Shown one piece after another: positions 43,759 through 55,269 of a DNA stretch of 64,000 bases (its first letter is position 1; each line of letters opens with the position of its first letter). Under the pieces are notes generated by a model, which worked only from the letters and a program-made list of their open reading frames with translations, was not told the origin of the DNA and made no database searches. The stretch is from positions 1,864,501-1,928,500 of the forward strand of contig NC_092617.1 in assembly GCF_047663525.1 (NCBI RefSeq), in the 5' to 3' direction. Source of the stretch: Anas platyrhynchos. Lineage: Eukaryota; Chordata; Aves; Anseriformes; Anatidae. A program made the translations under genes and the position numbers.

Positions 43759-45010
43759 CCAATATATTGCCTGCCTTCTTCTGTAAACCACTTGTAATTT
43801 TATTCATGATATGTGAAGCCAGTGGGTCTTATGTTCTTGTGTTGTCATGGTAGTTTTGTTTTATTCTCAATTTTATTTTATTGGATGTTTTCCACAAAGA
43901 AATATAATTCTTCATTTTGCTTGAGTATTTAAATGAATTAAAGTGCCTTTGTTGTCTTACATCCTTCCTCTGAGATGTTTCCTGTGGCTGCAGAGGCAGT
44001 GCCTGTGTGCAGAGGTGGAGGGGAAAAGAGTCATGGCCCAGCAGTCCAGCCCGAGAGCACCAGTGCTGGGTCCATGCAGCGCTGCTCTCCTGCCACTGCC
44101 ACCCTCTCCTGCTGAGCCCTGCTGGCAGAGTAAGGCCTGGCTGCTTCTGTAGCTTGGTGCCAGTGCTGCTGTGAGGCTGTGCTGGGACTGCAGGCATAGA
44201 CAGGCAGTGGGCACATGAGTGACACAGCTGGCCTCCAGAACAGAATTTCCCTCCTAAAAGGGCCGTGCCTGAAGGCTCACGTCATCTTTCGGAGTTGCTG
44301 TCACATCAGAACGTTCTCAAAGAGAGTCCCAAAGGCTCCCTGGCACATAGGATGTGCTGGGAGAAGAGCAGGGCCTGTCCAGGTGCAGGACAGACACAGG
44401 AACAGAAACCCTTTGCAGCTGCTGCTACCTGCAGGCACATTGTATGCACATGGAGAGAGGAACAAGAGCAAGCACAAAGGCCATCGGCTATCCCTAGGGG
44501 TGTCATGAAGGCCAGTGGGGCAGAGTGTCTTCAGGTCCCTTTATCCTGAGTGTAACAACCATGGGGCATCTGCCTGAATAGCAGAGAATAGTCCAGGGGG
44601 AAGGCACCTTCAGAGACCGTCTAGTCCAAAGTGCGAGACCTGAATGCAGCTCTGCAATGTGTTTCCTTGAACCCTCAAGGTCTCTGTGCCCATTCCTCAT
44701 GCTGTGGGGCATCTCAGAGGAGGACAGAGCAAGGCGATACACCCACCACAGGGCTGAGGTGCCTCCCAGCCACTGGCAGTGGCTGCAGGAGCCAGAGGGA
44801 CCCTGCAAGTGCTGCAGTGCACTGTGTGTGTGCAAGGCAGGGACTCGTGTCTCTGTGCAGCCCAGTGTGGATAAGCAGTGCACGAGGCCAGCTCAGATAT
44901 GGGCTCCTCACAGAGCCTTGACATTTCTCTGTGTAGAATTCCAGTAATTACCCCCAGTGTTCCCATGAGATTTTTGTCTCCCTCCTTGCACAGGTTCATT
45001 GCAAATGCCT
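43759..45010 (+). repeat. OR 3' flank, mirrored at 35836-36640 and partly at 53330-53640
   Basis: No gene. The proximal part (to about 44220) mirrors 36180-36640; 44240-44400 (TTCGGAGTTGCTGTCACATCAGAACGTTCTCAAAGAGAGTCCC) mirrors 53400-53470 downstream of the OR at 53654. Confidence 0.7.
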
Positions 45011-45850
45011 CTCTCACGCTACTCTGCCTTTTGGACTGGTGGGGACAGCAAACTGGTGGCTGTTGGTGACAGCCAACATGGCTTCACACAGGGCAGATTG
45101 TGCCTGACAAACTTGGTGGCCTTCTACGATGGGCTTACAGCATTGGTGGAGAGGGGAAGAGCACCTCACATCGTGAACTTTGACTTGTGCAAATCATTTG
45201 ACACTGTCCCACACGATAGCCTTGTCTCTCAATTGGAGAGACATGGATGTGATGGATGGATCACCTGGTGGGTGAGGAATTGGCTGGATGGTCACCCTCA
45301 AGGAGCTGGAGTCTACAGCTCAATGTCCAAGTGGAGGTCAGTAGAGTGGTGTTCCTCAGAGGTAAGTATTGGGGCCAGCACTGTTTAACACTTTGTCAGT
45401 GACATGGACAGCATGACTGAGTGCAGTCTCAGTGAGTATGCTGATGACACCAAGCTGGGTGGTGCAGTCAATACACTGGAGGGAAGGGATGATATGCAGA
45501 TGGACCTGGACAGGCTTGATAGATTTTCCTGTGGGAACCTATTCACAAAGGCCAAGTGCAAGGTCCTGCAGCTGGACTGGGGCAATCCCAAGCACAAATA
45601 CCGGCTGGGTGGAGAATGGGTAGAGAGCAGCTCTGAGGAGAAGGACCTGGGGTACTGGTGGATGAGAAGCTCAACCTGTGCCGGCAAAGTGAGTTTGCAG
45701 CCCAGAAAGCCAACTGCAGTTGGCCTAAAGGGGGCCTAAAAGAGGGTGCTTTAAAATTAGGTATAAGGAAGACATTCTCTCCTTTGGGGATAGTGGTCAA
45801 TGGAACAGGTTGCCCAGAGAAGTTGTGTCAACCCATCCCTTGCTCCTTCG
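45011..45850 (+). mobile_element. CR1 LINE fragment with RT core
   Basis: Plus-strand relics of the CR1 reverse transcriptase: VAVGDSQHGFTQGRLCLTNL, LCKSFDTVPHDSLVSQLERH, and the catalytic-box region EYADDTKLGGAVN, then NPKHKYRLGGEWVESSSEEK and a 3' part (TFSPLG..NGTGCPEKL). Frames are broken at about 45388 and 45660, and the 3' terminal repeats are missing. Confidence 0.88.
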
Positions 45851-46271
45851 TGGCCAGAAGCCTCTCATGCCAAACCACGACAGAACTCTGCCCCCCCACC
45901 CCCCACCCCCGCAAGTTGCTTTTTAACCTCATCTTTTCTTCATGGGGCCTCCTCTGCACCACAGAACCCAGTCTCAGCTCCCACTTTGCCACAAGCGCTT
46001 TGCATGGGTGCTACAGGGACTAACACTACCATGTCCTGCCCTGGCTCTGCCATCCCGCTGGGCAGACTTGAGGGTGACAACAGCAAAGGGATACATTTGG
46101 GTGTGGAACGTGGGGCCCGGCAGAGACAAGGAGTCGAGGGAGAGGACAGGGCGAGGCAGCAAAGGCAGCATGAGCAGTGGTGTTGGTGCAGGGCCACGTT
46201 TATACCAGGATCCTCAGTGGGCAGCAGCTGGCAGGAGTCAAAGGTGATACTGTAAAAGCCAGTCAAAATAA

Positions 46272-46823
46272 CTCTCTAACACTCAGTTTGGAGTTTTAGA
46301 AAACAGGCATTCTTTTACGGAGATGCTGGACACACAGGGGATCACTCCAGTGCTTCCAGAACTGTTTGAGCTATAGGGCTTATATACAAGCAAAACAAAC
46401 ATGTTAATCACATTTCCCCAAAACATATTCATACCACTTCCTGTAACTCATGAAAATCAGTAAGTGTTGCTGACACATGCACATTTGTTTCCACTGTCTC
46501 TCAGGGGTCTCTGGTGGTCATCAGTAGTCTTCCTCACTATGTTCGTTAGTTGAATCCAGTTCTTGTCCATGCTCAAGCCATCGAAATCTTTCTTCTCTTA
46601 TTCTTTCATCTCAGGTGTGCATACAAAGCTTAGGTGGTTACACATCCAAGGATATATGCATAGCATGAATTTCTCACCTAATCTTCTGACACATGCTCTA
46701 GGCCTGGGTCACCTTGCCCTCAGTCTGAGATACAAGTCTGTAGGCTCTTATAGATAAAGCTGACTAATCAGTGACTAAAGTAACATCAGGGGTGAATGCT
46801 TCTAAATTTCCTTCTCTCTAACA
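46272..46823 (-). mobile_element. Probable solo LTR (minus)
   Basis: Both edges carry CTCTCTAACA on the plus strand (46272-46281 and 46814-46823), so the minus-strand element starts TGTTAGAGAG. The interior is LTR-like with a TATA-like TATATAAGC (minus) near 46380-46390 and no coding capacity. The family was not identified. Confidence 0.45.
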
Positions 46824-47630
46824 GAACCTAGTAAAAGTTTCACCTATCTCCTAATGAAGCTTTTCAAATTTGAAGCCATTGTTCTTTCAAGGAAGAGACC
46901 ATTTTGCCTTTCAGCTCAGTATCAAGGGGAGGCCAGGAAGCCCCTCCCAAGGCTGCTCATGTCACCAGAGACAAGGCCGAGGATGAGGGGAGAGAGGGGA
47001 ATGGAAGGGCCATGGTGAGGTCCCTGCTGCATTGCTGGTTGCCCTGCAGAAAACGTGCTGGCCAGCAGGCCTTGTGAGGTCACTCAGCGCCTCACAGAGC
47101 ACCCCAAGGCAGCAGGGGTGGCACTGGAGAGGCGGGTGGCAGATCCCAGCCAGGGGCTGTCTGTGGGTCCTCTCTGCTGCAGCCGCCTGATGGCACGTGG
47201 CAGGAGGAGGGCAGGCAGGACTTGGGGCCACCATGCTACGGTTCCCAGTTTCCTTACATGGTTCCTAACCTGAGACTTGTCCATCGACGGTAAGTGTTCC
47301 CTGCAGACGACTTTGTGAAACACTGGGATTTGGTGAATAATTCTCATTCAGTTTTCCAAGGAGAAGAGAGCCTCTCTTTCCCATCTTGTGATGCTCTGCT
47401 CTGCATCAGGGGCAGCACAGCTCCATACATCACAGCAGGCTTAGACCAGACTGCAGGAGCTCCTGACAGATGGAAATCTGCTTTCAGAGATGATGGCACA
47501 TTTTGGGTAGGGGTAAAGAGCATGAGAAAGGAAATCCACCATAATTTGGCTGTTTTGGAGGTCCAGAGTGGTGATGAGGAGAAAGAAATGCCACTCCAAG
47601 GGCAGTGCTGTGGTGACTCAGAGGGTGTCT
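46824..47630. other. Unassigned intergenic sequence
   Basis: No gene. 46980-47230 loosely resembles 18420-18660 (CTGCTGCAGCC...CACG.. blocks). Confidence 0.4.
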
Positions 47631-48420
47631 GCTTCAGCCCATGGCTTGTGTTTCAAGTCAGAGGCAGTGAGCATAAGGAGTCCCTAGTATGGGTAGGGAG
47701 ATGCTGTGGTGGGGAAGCAGGTTGGATGTCTCCAGGCCACAGGGAAAATGGTTCAGGCATGCAACAGGGTAGGACAACCTGTGGGGAGATGTCCAAGGGC
47801 ACTGGCAGGGCTGGAAGGCCCTGACAGAGCAGAGGTCTTTGTCCCCGTGGCTCTGGCTGTTGTCTCTGCCACTGGGGCCTATGAGACGACACATTGTGCT
47901 CCTGGCACTGGAACCATGTGGCCTCCTTGCAGCCCTGTGCGCTGATGTTGTACTGTTGTCCTTTAGTTGCCATCACACACCCCAGATCCCACTGCCCCTT
48001 GAAGAGCAGCGTGAGGGACAGAATCTGTCTTCCCAGAGCTGGGTGTCAGGCCTTGGTGCTTGCTTTGATAAAACACATCAAGGTTTCCTTGCCACCAGGG
48101 CCACCTTTACTTTGCCTTTGCCTGCCTATCATCACTGCCTCCCGTTTCCTTTGCTAACAAGTCCATGGGGGAGCTGTGGTGGTAATGGCCCCCAGAGGGA
48201 CCAATTAACACTCCCAGAATCTTCAGCATTTCTCCTGGCCTTAACCTCTTGAACAGCCTGCGCTATCTTCTCTCAGCATCAGAGGTGCATGGACTCAGCA
48301 CCAAATATACCCTGGGGCTCAGCACAATGCGGAGAGCCCTCCTGTGCCCTCTTTCTGCCCAGCAGTTCATTCAAGGCTTCAAGGTTTTTACGTCTAATTG
48401 GGGAGATTTCAGAAAGCTAG
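47630..48420 (+). repeat. Distal OR-flank unit C, copy without an OR
   Basis: Homologous to 40980-41640 (for example CACATCAAGGTTTCCT, AACAAGTCCATGGGG and ATCATCACTGCC), but no OR follows within 5 kb. This suggests a lost or displaced receptor gene. Confidence 0.65.
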
Positions 48421-50240
48421 TGAATGAAGCAGATTTCAATGAGCAGTTGATAATAAGGGAGCTTTCCCTTCAAGCTGGATTCTTTATTGATTTATTTCAA
48501 TTCCCTGCCCTCTTCCTTTGCTATTGATCCAGAGCGTCTCCTAAGGAGGCCTTGTCAGCTTGGAAAGGCAGTCCCTTGAGGCCAGGCACTCCGTGGGCAA
48601 CCTTGCTCCTCACCTCCCCAGCCCCACCATTTCTCTCAGGAGCCACCTGGGACTTGCAGCACTTCTCCTCCCATCAGACTTCTCCAGTCAGGGCTGCAGC
48701 TGCATGTTACAGCTCCTTTGCACCAACTACCAGCCTTTTTCCCCACAGAACTGCCTGCACGCAGGCACAGAAGGACTGCTCCCCATTGAAAACCAACCAA
48801 AGTTAAGTGTGGTGCAGTTCAGTAAACAGTAAAACACTCTCCTCAGCTGTGTGCCCAGTGCAAGCTGCAGCTAATGAGGTTCAGCTTCCCCAAGGGATGG
48901 CCATATAAGGACTGTTCTAGGCAGAGTGTTTGAAGTGATGAACACATGCTCTTTTATTTATTTATTTATATATTTTTTCCTATGTTGGAATAATTTGTTC
49001 ACCTTTCCAGGCAGACCTTGCTAGGTTCAGGGGCCCCTCTGTACTGGAGGTGTTTTCCTGGGGCTGGCAGCTGTCAAGAGGACCTGTGGGAGACCGGAGG
49101 CCCTCAGGAGCTGCAGGTGGAGGCTGGGCAGTGTGTCAAAGCATCAATATTGGCCATTTTTAACTATGAAAAAAAAGGAAAGCAGAATCACCAAAGTTTG
49201 TAAAAGTTGGAAATGTGCATCCATAAATTATCAATGCTTTAGAAGTTTGACTTTATTTCTGTTTAGTTTTGTTTTCTTTTTTATTTTTATTGACATTTTC
49301 AAAACATTTCTAGTATTGTTAGGCGAACACCATTAAGATCATTCTGCATCTTGTACAAAGCCCTGTGCCCCCCCGAAGAATCTTATCATATCCATGATAA
49401 TTCACAGTCTTTGCAAAAATGTACATAACACTGAGATGTGGACCTTGCTGCACAGATGGAGGAAAGCAGGGACACGAACATGCATGAAATATTCACTTTT
49501 CCAGGTGACAGATCCAGGAGATGTGGAATTGTGGCAAAAGTAGTAAACATGCTTAGCTTTACGGCCAGGACAGAGTATGCATTTCCCTCCAAGTAGGAAA
49601 GAAAATGAAAAATGAGACCGTCTCTGAGAGGAGCAGCGTGCAGAGGGAGAGAACTAACACCCCAGAAAAGCTCAGATCTCTTCCCACACCTCAGAGCACA
49701 TCCAGGCAATGGACTTTCAGGTGCTTACAGCTGGAAGACAGGAGCTGGAGGTGTAACGCAGAGATGGCTGAGGCAGTGCCTCCCAGGCTACAGTTACAGC
49801 CAAGGAAGAAGAGGAGATGTTCACCTGCCTGGCGGTCCCCTACAACACAGGAGGATTCAGGCCCCACAGCATCTCCTCTGGCACCACCAGAAACTGGGCC
49901 TGAGGTCAAAGGACCATAAGGCATGTTGGCAGGGACCTCAGGAGGCCTGCAGCCCAAGCTGTCATAAGCACGGTCAGAACAGGCTGTTCAGGGCTTGATC
50001 CTGTTGCATTTTGCAAAACCAGCAAAGACGGAGACTGCACAGCCTCTGGGTGACGCCTGGCTGAGCTCATGGTGAGAAGGCTTTTTACCTTCTCTCCAGC
50101 CTGAAGCTCTCCTCTTTCACCTTCACAGCTGTTGTCTTTTGTCCTCCCACCCTGAACCCAGCTGAAGATCCTGGCTCCGCATCCTCCACAACCCCCACCC
50201 CCCCAGAGATACAGCCAGAGGAGGTCCCCCTCGCCCTGCC
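48421..50240. other. Unassigned intergenic sequence
   Basis: No gene was recognised. ORFs of up to 243 codons (49906-50637, -) lack domains. T-rich tracts lie at about 48953-48980 and 49255-49290. Confidence 0.45.
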
Positions 50241-50480
50241 CTTCCCCAGGCTGGACAAGCCCAGCACCCTCAGCCTCTCCCCACAGGCAGAGTTCTCCAG
50301 AGCATCTTGGGGAGCCTGTGCTAAACCCGCTGCAGCTTGCTGACATCCCTCCTGTCCTGGAGACCTGAAAATCAGGAGCCGTCTTCTGGATCATCCCTTC
50401 CCTGCATCCCCTGGCCATTCCCAGCTCACACAGCCCAGTACACTGCTGGCTGTCCTTGCTGGTTACAATTCCTTTGTTAT
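50240..50480 (-). mobile_element. Possible CR1 3'-region fragment
   Basis: The plus strand reads CCCCAGGCTGGACAAGCCCAGCACCCTCAGCCTCTCCCCACAGG-type sequence, then a segment on blocks, typical of reversed CR1 3' sequence. Diverged. Confidence 0.45.
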
Positions 50481-51039
50481 TATCCTCCCTTCCTTTTCTG
50501 TCCTCTTCAACTGTTTTTACATTAACCGAGAATTTCTGTCCATTTTCTGATTCTCTCCCATATCCCCGAGCACAGAGGAGAGGGAGATTTTTGGCAAAGA
50601 ACAAGGAAAAAGAAGGCATGGAGTCCCTCAGCCCCATCTGTGCTTGTTGCTATGAAATGACTGCTTTGGCACTGAGGAGATGTGAGGGGATGACTCCCAT
50701 GAATGGCATGTTGGAATGGAAGGACACAGGCTCTTTAGGAAGGACAGGCTGGGGACACAAGGAGGGGGCATCGCCTGCCCTTTCAAGGAGCAGCTGGAGT
50801 GCCTTCAGCTCTGCCTGGGGATGGGTGAGGAGCTGACGGTGAGCATGATGGGTCAGGGTTATAGGAGGGCAGGGACAGGGGCATTGGAGCTGGGGTCTGC
50901 TACAGGCCACCTGATCAGGAGGAGCAAGCAAACGAGGCCCTCTTTTTTGTTTGTTTCTCCGGAGAGTATTTTGCGTGATGCAGTGTGCTTGGGTACCCTT
51001 GTGAGATGCTTGGCTACTGCAGGAAGTGGCCGATAAGCT

Positions 51040-52320
51040 CCCATGAGAAGATTGGTGCTCCAGGTGTTGTTTTGGAGCCCTGAGGAGATGCCTGGGTTTT
51101 CCACTCAGATGTTGGAGTGCAGTGGGGAGATTCTTGGGGACTCCAATGAGGTTCTTGGGTGTTCCAGGGAGGAGCTTGGGTGACCGTGGGAGAACCTGGC
51201 ATGACCAGGACAGAATCAGGTGCACCAGGGAGATGTTAGTATGCCCCAGGGCTATGCTTATGTGCCTTAGGGAGGTTCTTGGTTGCCCCTCTTACACCCC
51301 AGGGAGGTTCCTAGTGCTCCAGAGAAAGCCTTGGGTGCTCAATGGAGATGTGTTGTGTTTCCAGAGACATATCTCTGTACCCCAGGGAGGTGTTTGTGAA
51401 CCATGGGGAGGGGCTGAAGGTGCCGATGGGGGGTCTCGGCTGTCCCTTGAGGTGCTTGTGCACCCTGGGGAGATGTTACAATGCTCAAAGGATATGCCTG
51501 GGTGCCCGGGGGCACATGTGGGTGCTCCAGGTACATGCCTGGGTGACCCAGTGAGTGCTTTATTACTCCAAATAGATGGTTGGGTATTCTCAGAATCTAC
51601 TTGGGTGCCTCTGGGAGATGCTTGTGTGATCTAGGAATTACTTGGGTGTCCAAAATAGTGCTTGTGTGCCCTGGGACATGTTTGTCATCAATGGCAGGAA
51701 CCTGAGTGTCTCACAAAAGTGCGTGGATACTCTGGGGTGATGCTTGGGTGCTCCAGAGAGATGCCTGTGTGCTTAAGGAAGGTTGCTTGGCTCAAGCGAG
51801 GAGATGTTAGCGTGCCCTGGAAAAATGCTTGGGGATTCCAGAGAGATCCTTGGGTCCTTCAGGAAGGTGCTTGTGTTCCCCAGAGAGATGCTTGTGTGGT
51901 GTCCCCAAGGAAGTACTTCATTGCTGTGTGCAGATGCTTGGGTCCTGCAAGGATTTTCTTGGGTGCCCCATGGAGATGCTTGGGTGCTCACAGTTGATGC
52001 TACTATTCCACAGAGTGGTGCTTTGGTCTTCCAAGAAGGTATTAGAGAGAACTATGGAGATACTTAGATGCGTGAAGGATATTCTTATTTAGGGTAGACT
52101 CTTGAATGCTCTAGGTAGGGGCTTGATGTCTCCAAGGAGATGCTTTTGAGCCTTGTCATGATGATTCAGGAGGTGCTTGGGTTCCCTGGCTTGAATCTTG
52201 CATGTCAAGTGATGTGCTTTGGAGCACGAAGGCATTGTTTGGATGCTTGGGAAGGTTTGGGTGCACCACAAAGCTCCTGGTGTTCTCCAGGAGGATGCTT
52301 CTGTGCTGTTACAAAAGGGT
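51040..52320 (+). repeat. Degenerate 21-bp minisatellite
   Basis: About 60 imperfect tandem units near GGGAGATGCTTGGGTGCYCCA. Since 21 is a multiple of 3, translations show a 7-residue period on both strands (G-D/E-x-W/L-V... on plus; P-K/R-x-L-xx on minus), producing open frames of 60-190 codons that are not genes. Confidence 0.9.
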
Positions 52321-52328
52321 TGTGTCTT

Positions 52329-53375
52329 TGTGGTGGTTTTACTCGGGTGGGCAGCCGAGCTCCACCACAACTGCTCTCTCACTCCCCCTCCTCAAAGAGG
52401 AACGGGGAGAAAATATGATGAAGAGAGCTCAAGGGTTGAGATAAGGATGAGGAGATTGCACAGTAATTATCGTGATGGGCAAAACAGACTCGGCATAGGG
52501 AGATAGTACTTATTACTAATAAGTTATAGAAGTGAGAAACAAAGGAAAGAAACTAAAAGCACCTTTCCCCAACCAGCCACTTCCACCTCATCCCCCTGAG
52601 TGGTGCAGGGGAATGGGGGAGCGGGGGTTATGGTCAGTCTATAGTGCTTCTTCTCTGTCGCTCCTTCTCAATCACTCTCATCCCCTGTGCTGTGGGGTCC
52701 CTCCCACGGGATGCAGTCCTTGATGAACGGATCCGGCATGAGCTGCCCAGAGGCAGCAACTCTTCCAGAACTGCTCCAGATATGGGTCTGTACCACGGAG
52801 TCCATCCCTCAGGAGCAAACTGCTCCAACCTGGATCCCCCACAGGCAGCAGCTCCTGACAGGTCACCTGCTCCTGCATGGGCTCCTCTCCACGGGCTACA
52901 GGTCCGGCCCGGAATCTGCTCCAGCAGGAGTCTTCCACAGGCTGCAGCCTCCCTCAGTGCAGGTCCACCTGCTCGACTGTGGTCTCCTCCACGGGCTGCA
53001 GTGTGGAACCCTGCTCCACCGTGGTGCTCCATGGGCTGCAGGGGGACAGCCTGCTTCACCATGGTCCTCACCACAGGCCGCAGGGGACTTCTGCTCCGGA
53101 GCCTGGAGCACCTCTACGCCTCCTTCTTCAGTGACTTTGGTGCCTGTAAGACTGTTCATCACTCCTCTCACTCTCCCAGCTGCTATGTGGCACAGCATTT
53201 TTTTTTCCATGCCTTAAACATGCTCTCACAGAGGTGCAAAACAACATCACTTATTGGCTCAGCTCTGGTCAGCAATGGGGTCCTTACCTAACATGGGGCA
53301 GCTTCTAGGTCCTTCTCACAGAAGTCACCCCTCTGGCCCCCTGCTACCAAAACCTTGCCATATAAACCCACTACA
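52329..53375 (-). mobile_element. Solo LTR, 1.05 kb, minus strand
   Basis: Read on minus, it starts TGTAGTGGGTTTATATGGCA at 53375 and ends GAGTAAAACCACCACA at 52329, giving TGT...ACA termini. The last 90 bp match the end of the LTR at 35185-35709 (GTGGTGGAGCTC.GCTGCCCACC, CTCTTTGAGGAG). The middle (about 52700-53100) is a set of CTGCAGCC/CTGCTCC repeats that opens several overlapping ORFs. No internal retroviral genes. Confidence 0.8.
52690..53100. repeat. Imperfect short repeat inside the LTR
   Basis: GGGCTGCAG / CTGCTCC / CTCCAC elements recur every ~30-45 bp. This explains the 215- and 146-codon shadow ORFs here. Confidence 0.6.
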
Positions 53376-53653
53376 CCCAGCACTTCCTATGTCCCAGGGA
53401 GCCTTTGGGACTCTCTTTGAGCACGTTCTAATGTGACGGCAACTCTGAAAGCAGATGTGAGTATTTAGGCATAGCTCTTTTAAGAGGGAAATAGAATAAT
53501 GAACCAAAATGAAGAATGTTACTTCTAAGTGAACAAAATTACTCAGAATATTAGTGGAAACTAACAGCAACACAAGATCAAAGAATTGGCATGGCCTAAT
53601 GTGAGTAATGTTTTCAGTTGTTTTCAGAAGAAGAAAGGCAAGAATGTTGTTGG

Positions 53654-54652
53654 TTATGAAAAACACCTGGCCATCAGTTTCCATATGGCATTCTTGAGCT
53701 CCTGGCTCCTTATGCTGTAGATGAGGGGGTTCACTGCTGGAGGCACAACTGCATACAGGACTGCGAGCACCAGGTCCAGGGATGGGGAAGAGATGGATGG
53801 GGGCTTCAGCTGGGCAAACATGATAGTGCTCATAAAGAGGGAGACCACAGCCAGGTGAGGGAGGCATGTGGAAAACGCTTTGTGCCGTCCCTGCTGCGAG
53901 GGAATCCTCAGCACAGCCCTGAAGATCTGCACATAAGACAGAGCAATGAAAACAAAACAACCCCCAAATAGAAAAGCAGTAACCACAAGAACTTGAACTT
54001 CCCTTAGGTAGGAGTCTGAGCAGGAGAGCTTGAGGATCTGGGGGATTTCACAGAAGAACTGGTTGAGGGTATTGCCATTGCAGAGAGGCAGTGAAAATGT
54101 ATTGGCAGTATGCAGCACAGCGTGGAGAAAGCCACTGCCCCAGGCAGCTGCTGCCATCTGGGCACAGGCTCTGTTGCTCAGGAGGGTCCTGTAGTACAGG
54201 GGCTGACAGATGGCGATGTAACGGTCGTAAGCCATGACGGTGAGAAGAGATAGTTCTGATGAAATCAGAAAGACTAGCAAAAAGACCTGTGCAGCACATC
54301 CTGGGTAGGAAATGACCCTGGTATCCCAGAGGAAATTGGCCATGGCTTTGGGGACAGAAGTGGAGATGGAGCCCAGATTGAGGAGGGCGAGGTTGAGGAG
54401 GAAGAAGTACATGGGGGTGTGCAGGCGGTGGTCACAGGTTACAGCAGTGAGGATGAGTCCATTGCCCAGGAGAGCAGCCAGGTAGATGCCCAGGAAGAGC
54501 GCGAAGTGCAGGAGCTGCAGCTCGCGCGTATCTGCAAATGCCAGCAGGAGGAACTCGCTCACAGAGCTGCTGTTGGGCATTTGCTCATTCTGAGCATGGG
54601 GTCCTGCGAATGCCAGCGGGAGTAACTCGGTGATGGAGCTGCTGTTACACAT
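53654..54652 (-). CDS. Olfactory receptor, OR14-like, with duplicated N-terminus (332 aa)
   Basis: Full-length odorant receptor with LLGNGLILTAVTCDHRL, HTPMYFF, MAYDRYIAICQPLYY, FFCEIPQILKLSCSDSYLREVQV, SYVQIFRAV, KAFSTCLPHLAVV and NPLIYSIRSQE. The frame opens with two successive OR N-termini: MCNSSSITELLPLAFAGP (like the gene at 42832) then, 24 residues on, MPNSSSVSEFLLLAFADT (the common type). Either the 332-aa form or a 308-aa form from the second Met (54580) could be made; the latter has normal family length. A 142-bp 5'-UTR intron is predicted upstream (54817-54676). Confidence 0.88.
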   Translation of the reverse strand: MCNSSSITELLPLAFAGPHAQNEQMPNSSSVSEFLLLAFADTRELQLLHFALFLGIYLAALLGNGLILTAVTCDHRLHTPMYFFLLNLALLNLGSISTSVPKAMANFLWDTRVISYPGCAAQVFLLVFLISSELSLLTVMAYDRYIAICQPLYYRTLLSNRACAQMAAAAWGSGFLHAVLHTANTFSLPLCNGNTLNQFFCEIPQILKLSCSDSYLREVQVLVVTAFLFGGCFVFIALSYVQIFRAVLRIPSQQGRHKAFSTCLPHLAVVSLFMSTIMFAQLKPPSISSPSLDLVLAVLYAVVPPAVNPLIYSIRSQELKNAIWKLMARCFS

Positions 54653-54675
54653 TTATTGCCCCTGGGCAACGTAGT

Positions 54676-54817
54676 CTGTCCAGAAGAAGAAATGACATTG
54701 TAAAATTTAAGGACTTCTCTGACCAAAATACTTTGTACATCTCATAGAACAGTCACACAGAACACATTCTTTCCCATTCCTTTCACAGGAAGAGCTTTCT
54801 GCAGCTGCTTGGCTTAC
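54676..54817 (-). promoter_or_regulatory. Predicted 142-bp 5'-UTR intron of the OR at 53654
   Basis: Minus-strand donor CAGAG|GTAAGC at 54817 and acceptor TTCTTCTTCTGGACAG ending at 54676, same length and position as at 42667-42808. Confidence 0.6.
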
Positions 54818-55039
54818 CTCTGCTTGGTGCTCTGAGGGTGCCACAAGAAGCAGGGGGCTGTGCTGTGGGCTCTGCAGCAGTCAGTCCTGGTCTACAGCAA
54901 CAGGTAAAAGGAAATCTGCAGTGATCTGAGAAGTGCACAGGCCAGGGACATGTCCCTGTTGGTGGGACGTGAGGAGAAGGTCAAATAATTCCCTAAGAAA
55001 CAACAAAAGTGATGCCGGTACTCTCTGTATGTGGAGGTG

Positions 55040-55195
55040 TGTGAGACTACAATTGTGAGGATGAGGCTATTGCCCAGGAGGGCAGCCAGGTAGATGCCCA
55101 GAAAGAGCCCAAATTGCAGGAGCTGTAGCTCACATGTGTCTATAAATGCCAGAAGGAGGAACTAAGTGATGGAGCTGCTGTAACATATTTATTGC
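55040..55195 (-). pseudogene. OR14-like N-terminal fragment
   Basis: The minus strand reads SSSIT, a stop, then FLLLAF, DTCELQLLQFGLFLGIYLAALLGN and SLILTIV: about 50 residues from the N-terminus to TM1, after which homology ends. The start region has lost a base relative to ATGTGTAACAACAGC and an in-frame TAG follows SSSIT. It lies upstream of the OR at 53654, between two copies of a ~60-bp motif (CAAATAATTCCCTAAGAAACAACAAA at 54985 and 55262), so a local tandem duplication created it. Confidence 0.8.
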
Positions 55196-55269
55196 CTCTG
55201 AGCAAGGGAGCCAAGATAGCCACATGCAAAAGACATCTCCCTGTCTGCAGGAATGGAAAAGGTCAAATA

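Noticed and set aside
49906..50637. 243-codon minus-strand ORF as a gene
   Set aside because: GC-rich, low-complexity, no domain, and overlaps a likely CR1 fragment.
52634..53291. Overlapping 146- and 215-codon ORFs
   Set aside because: Lie wholly inside a solo LTR built of short CTGCAG/CTCC repeats.
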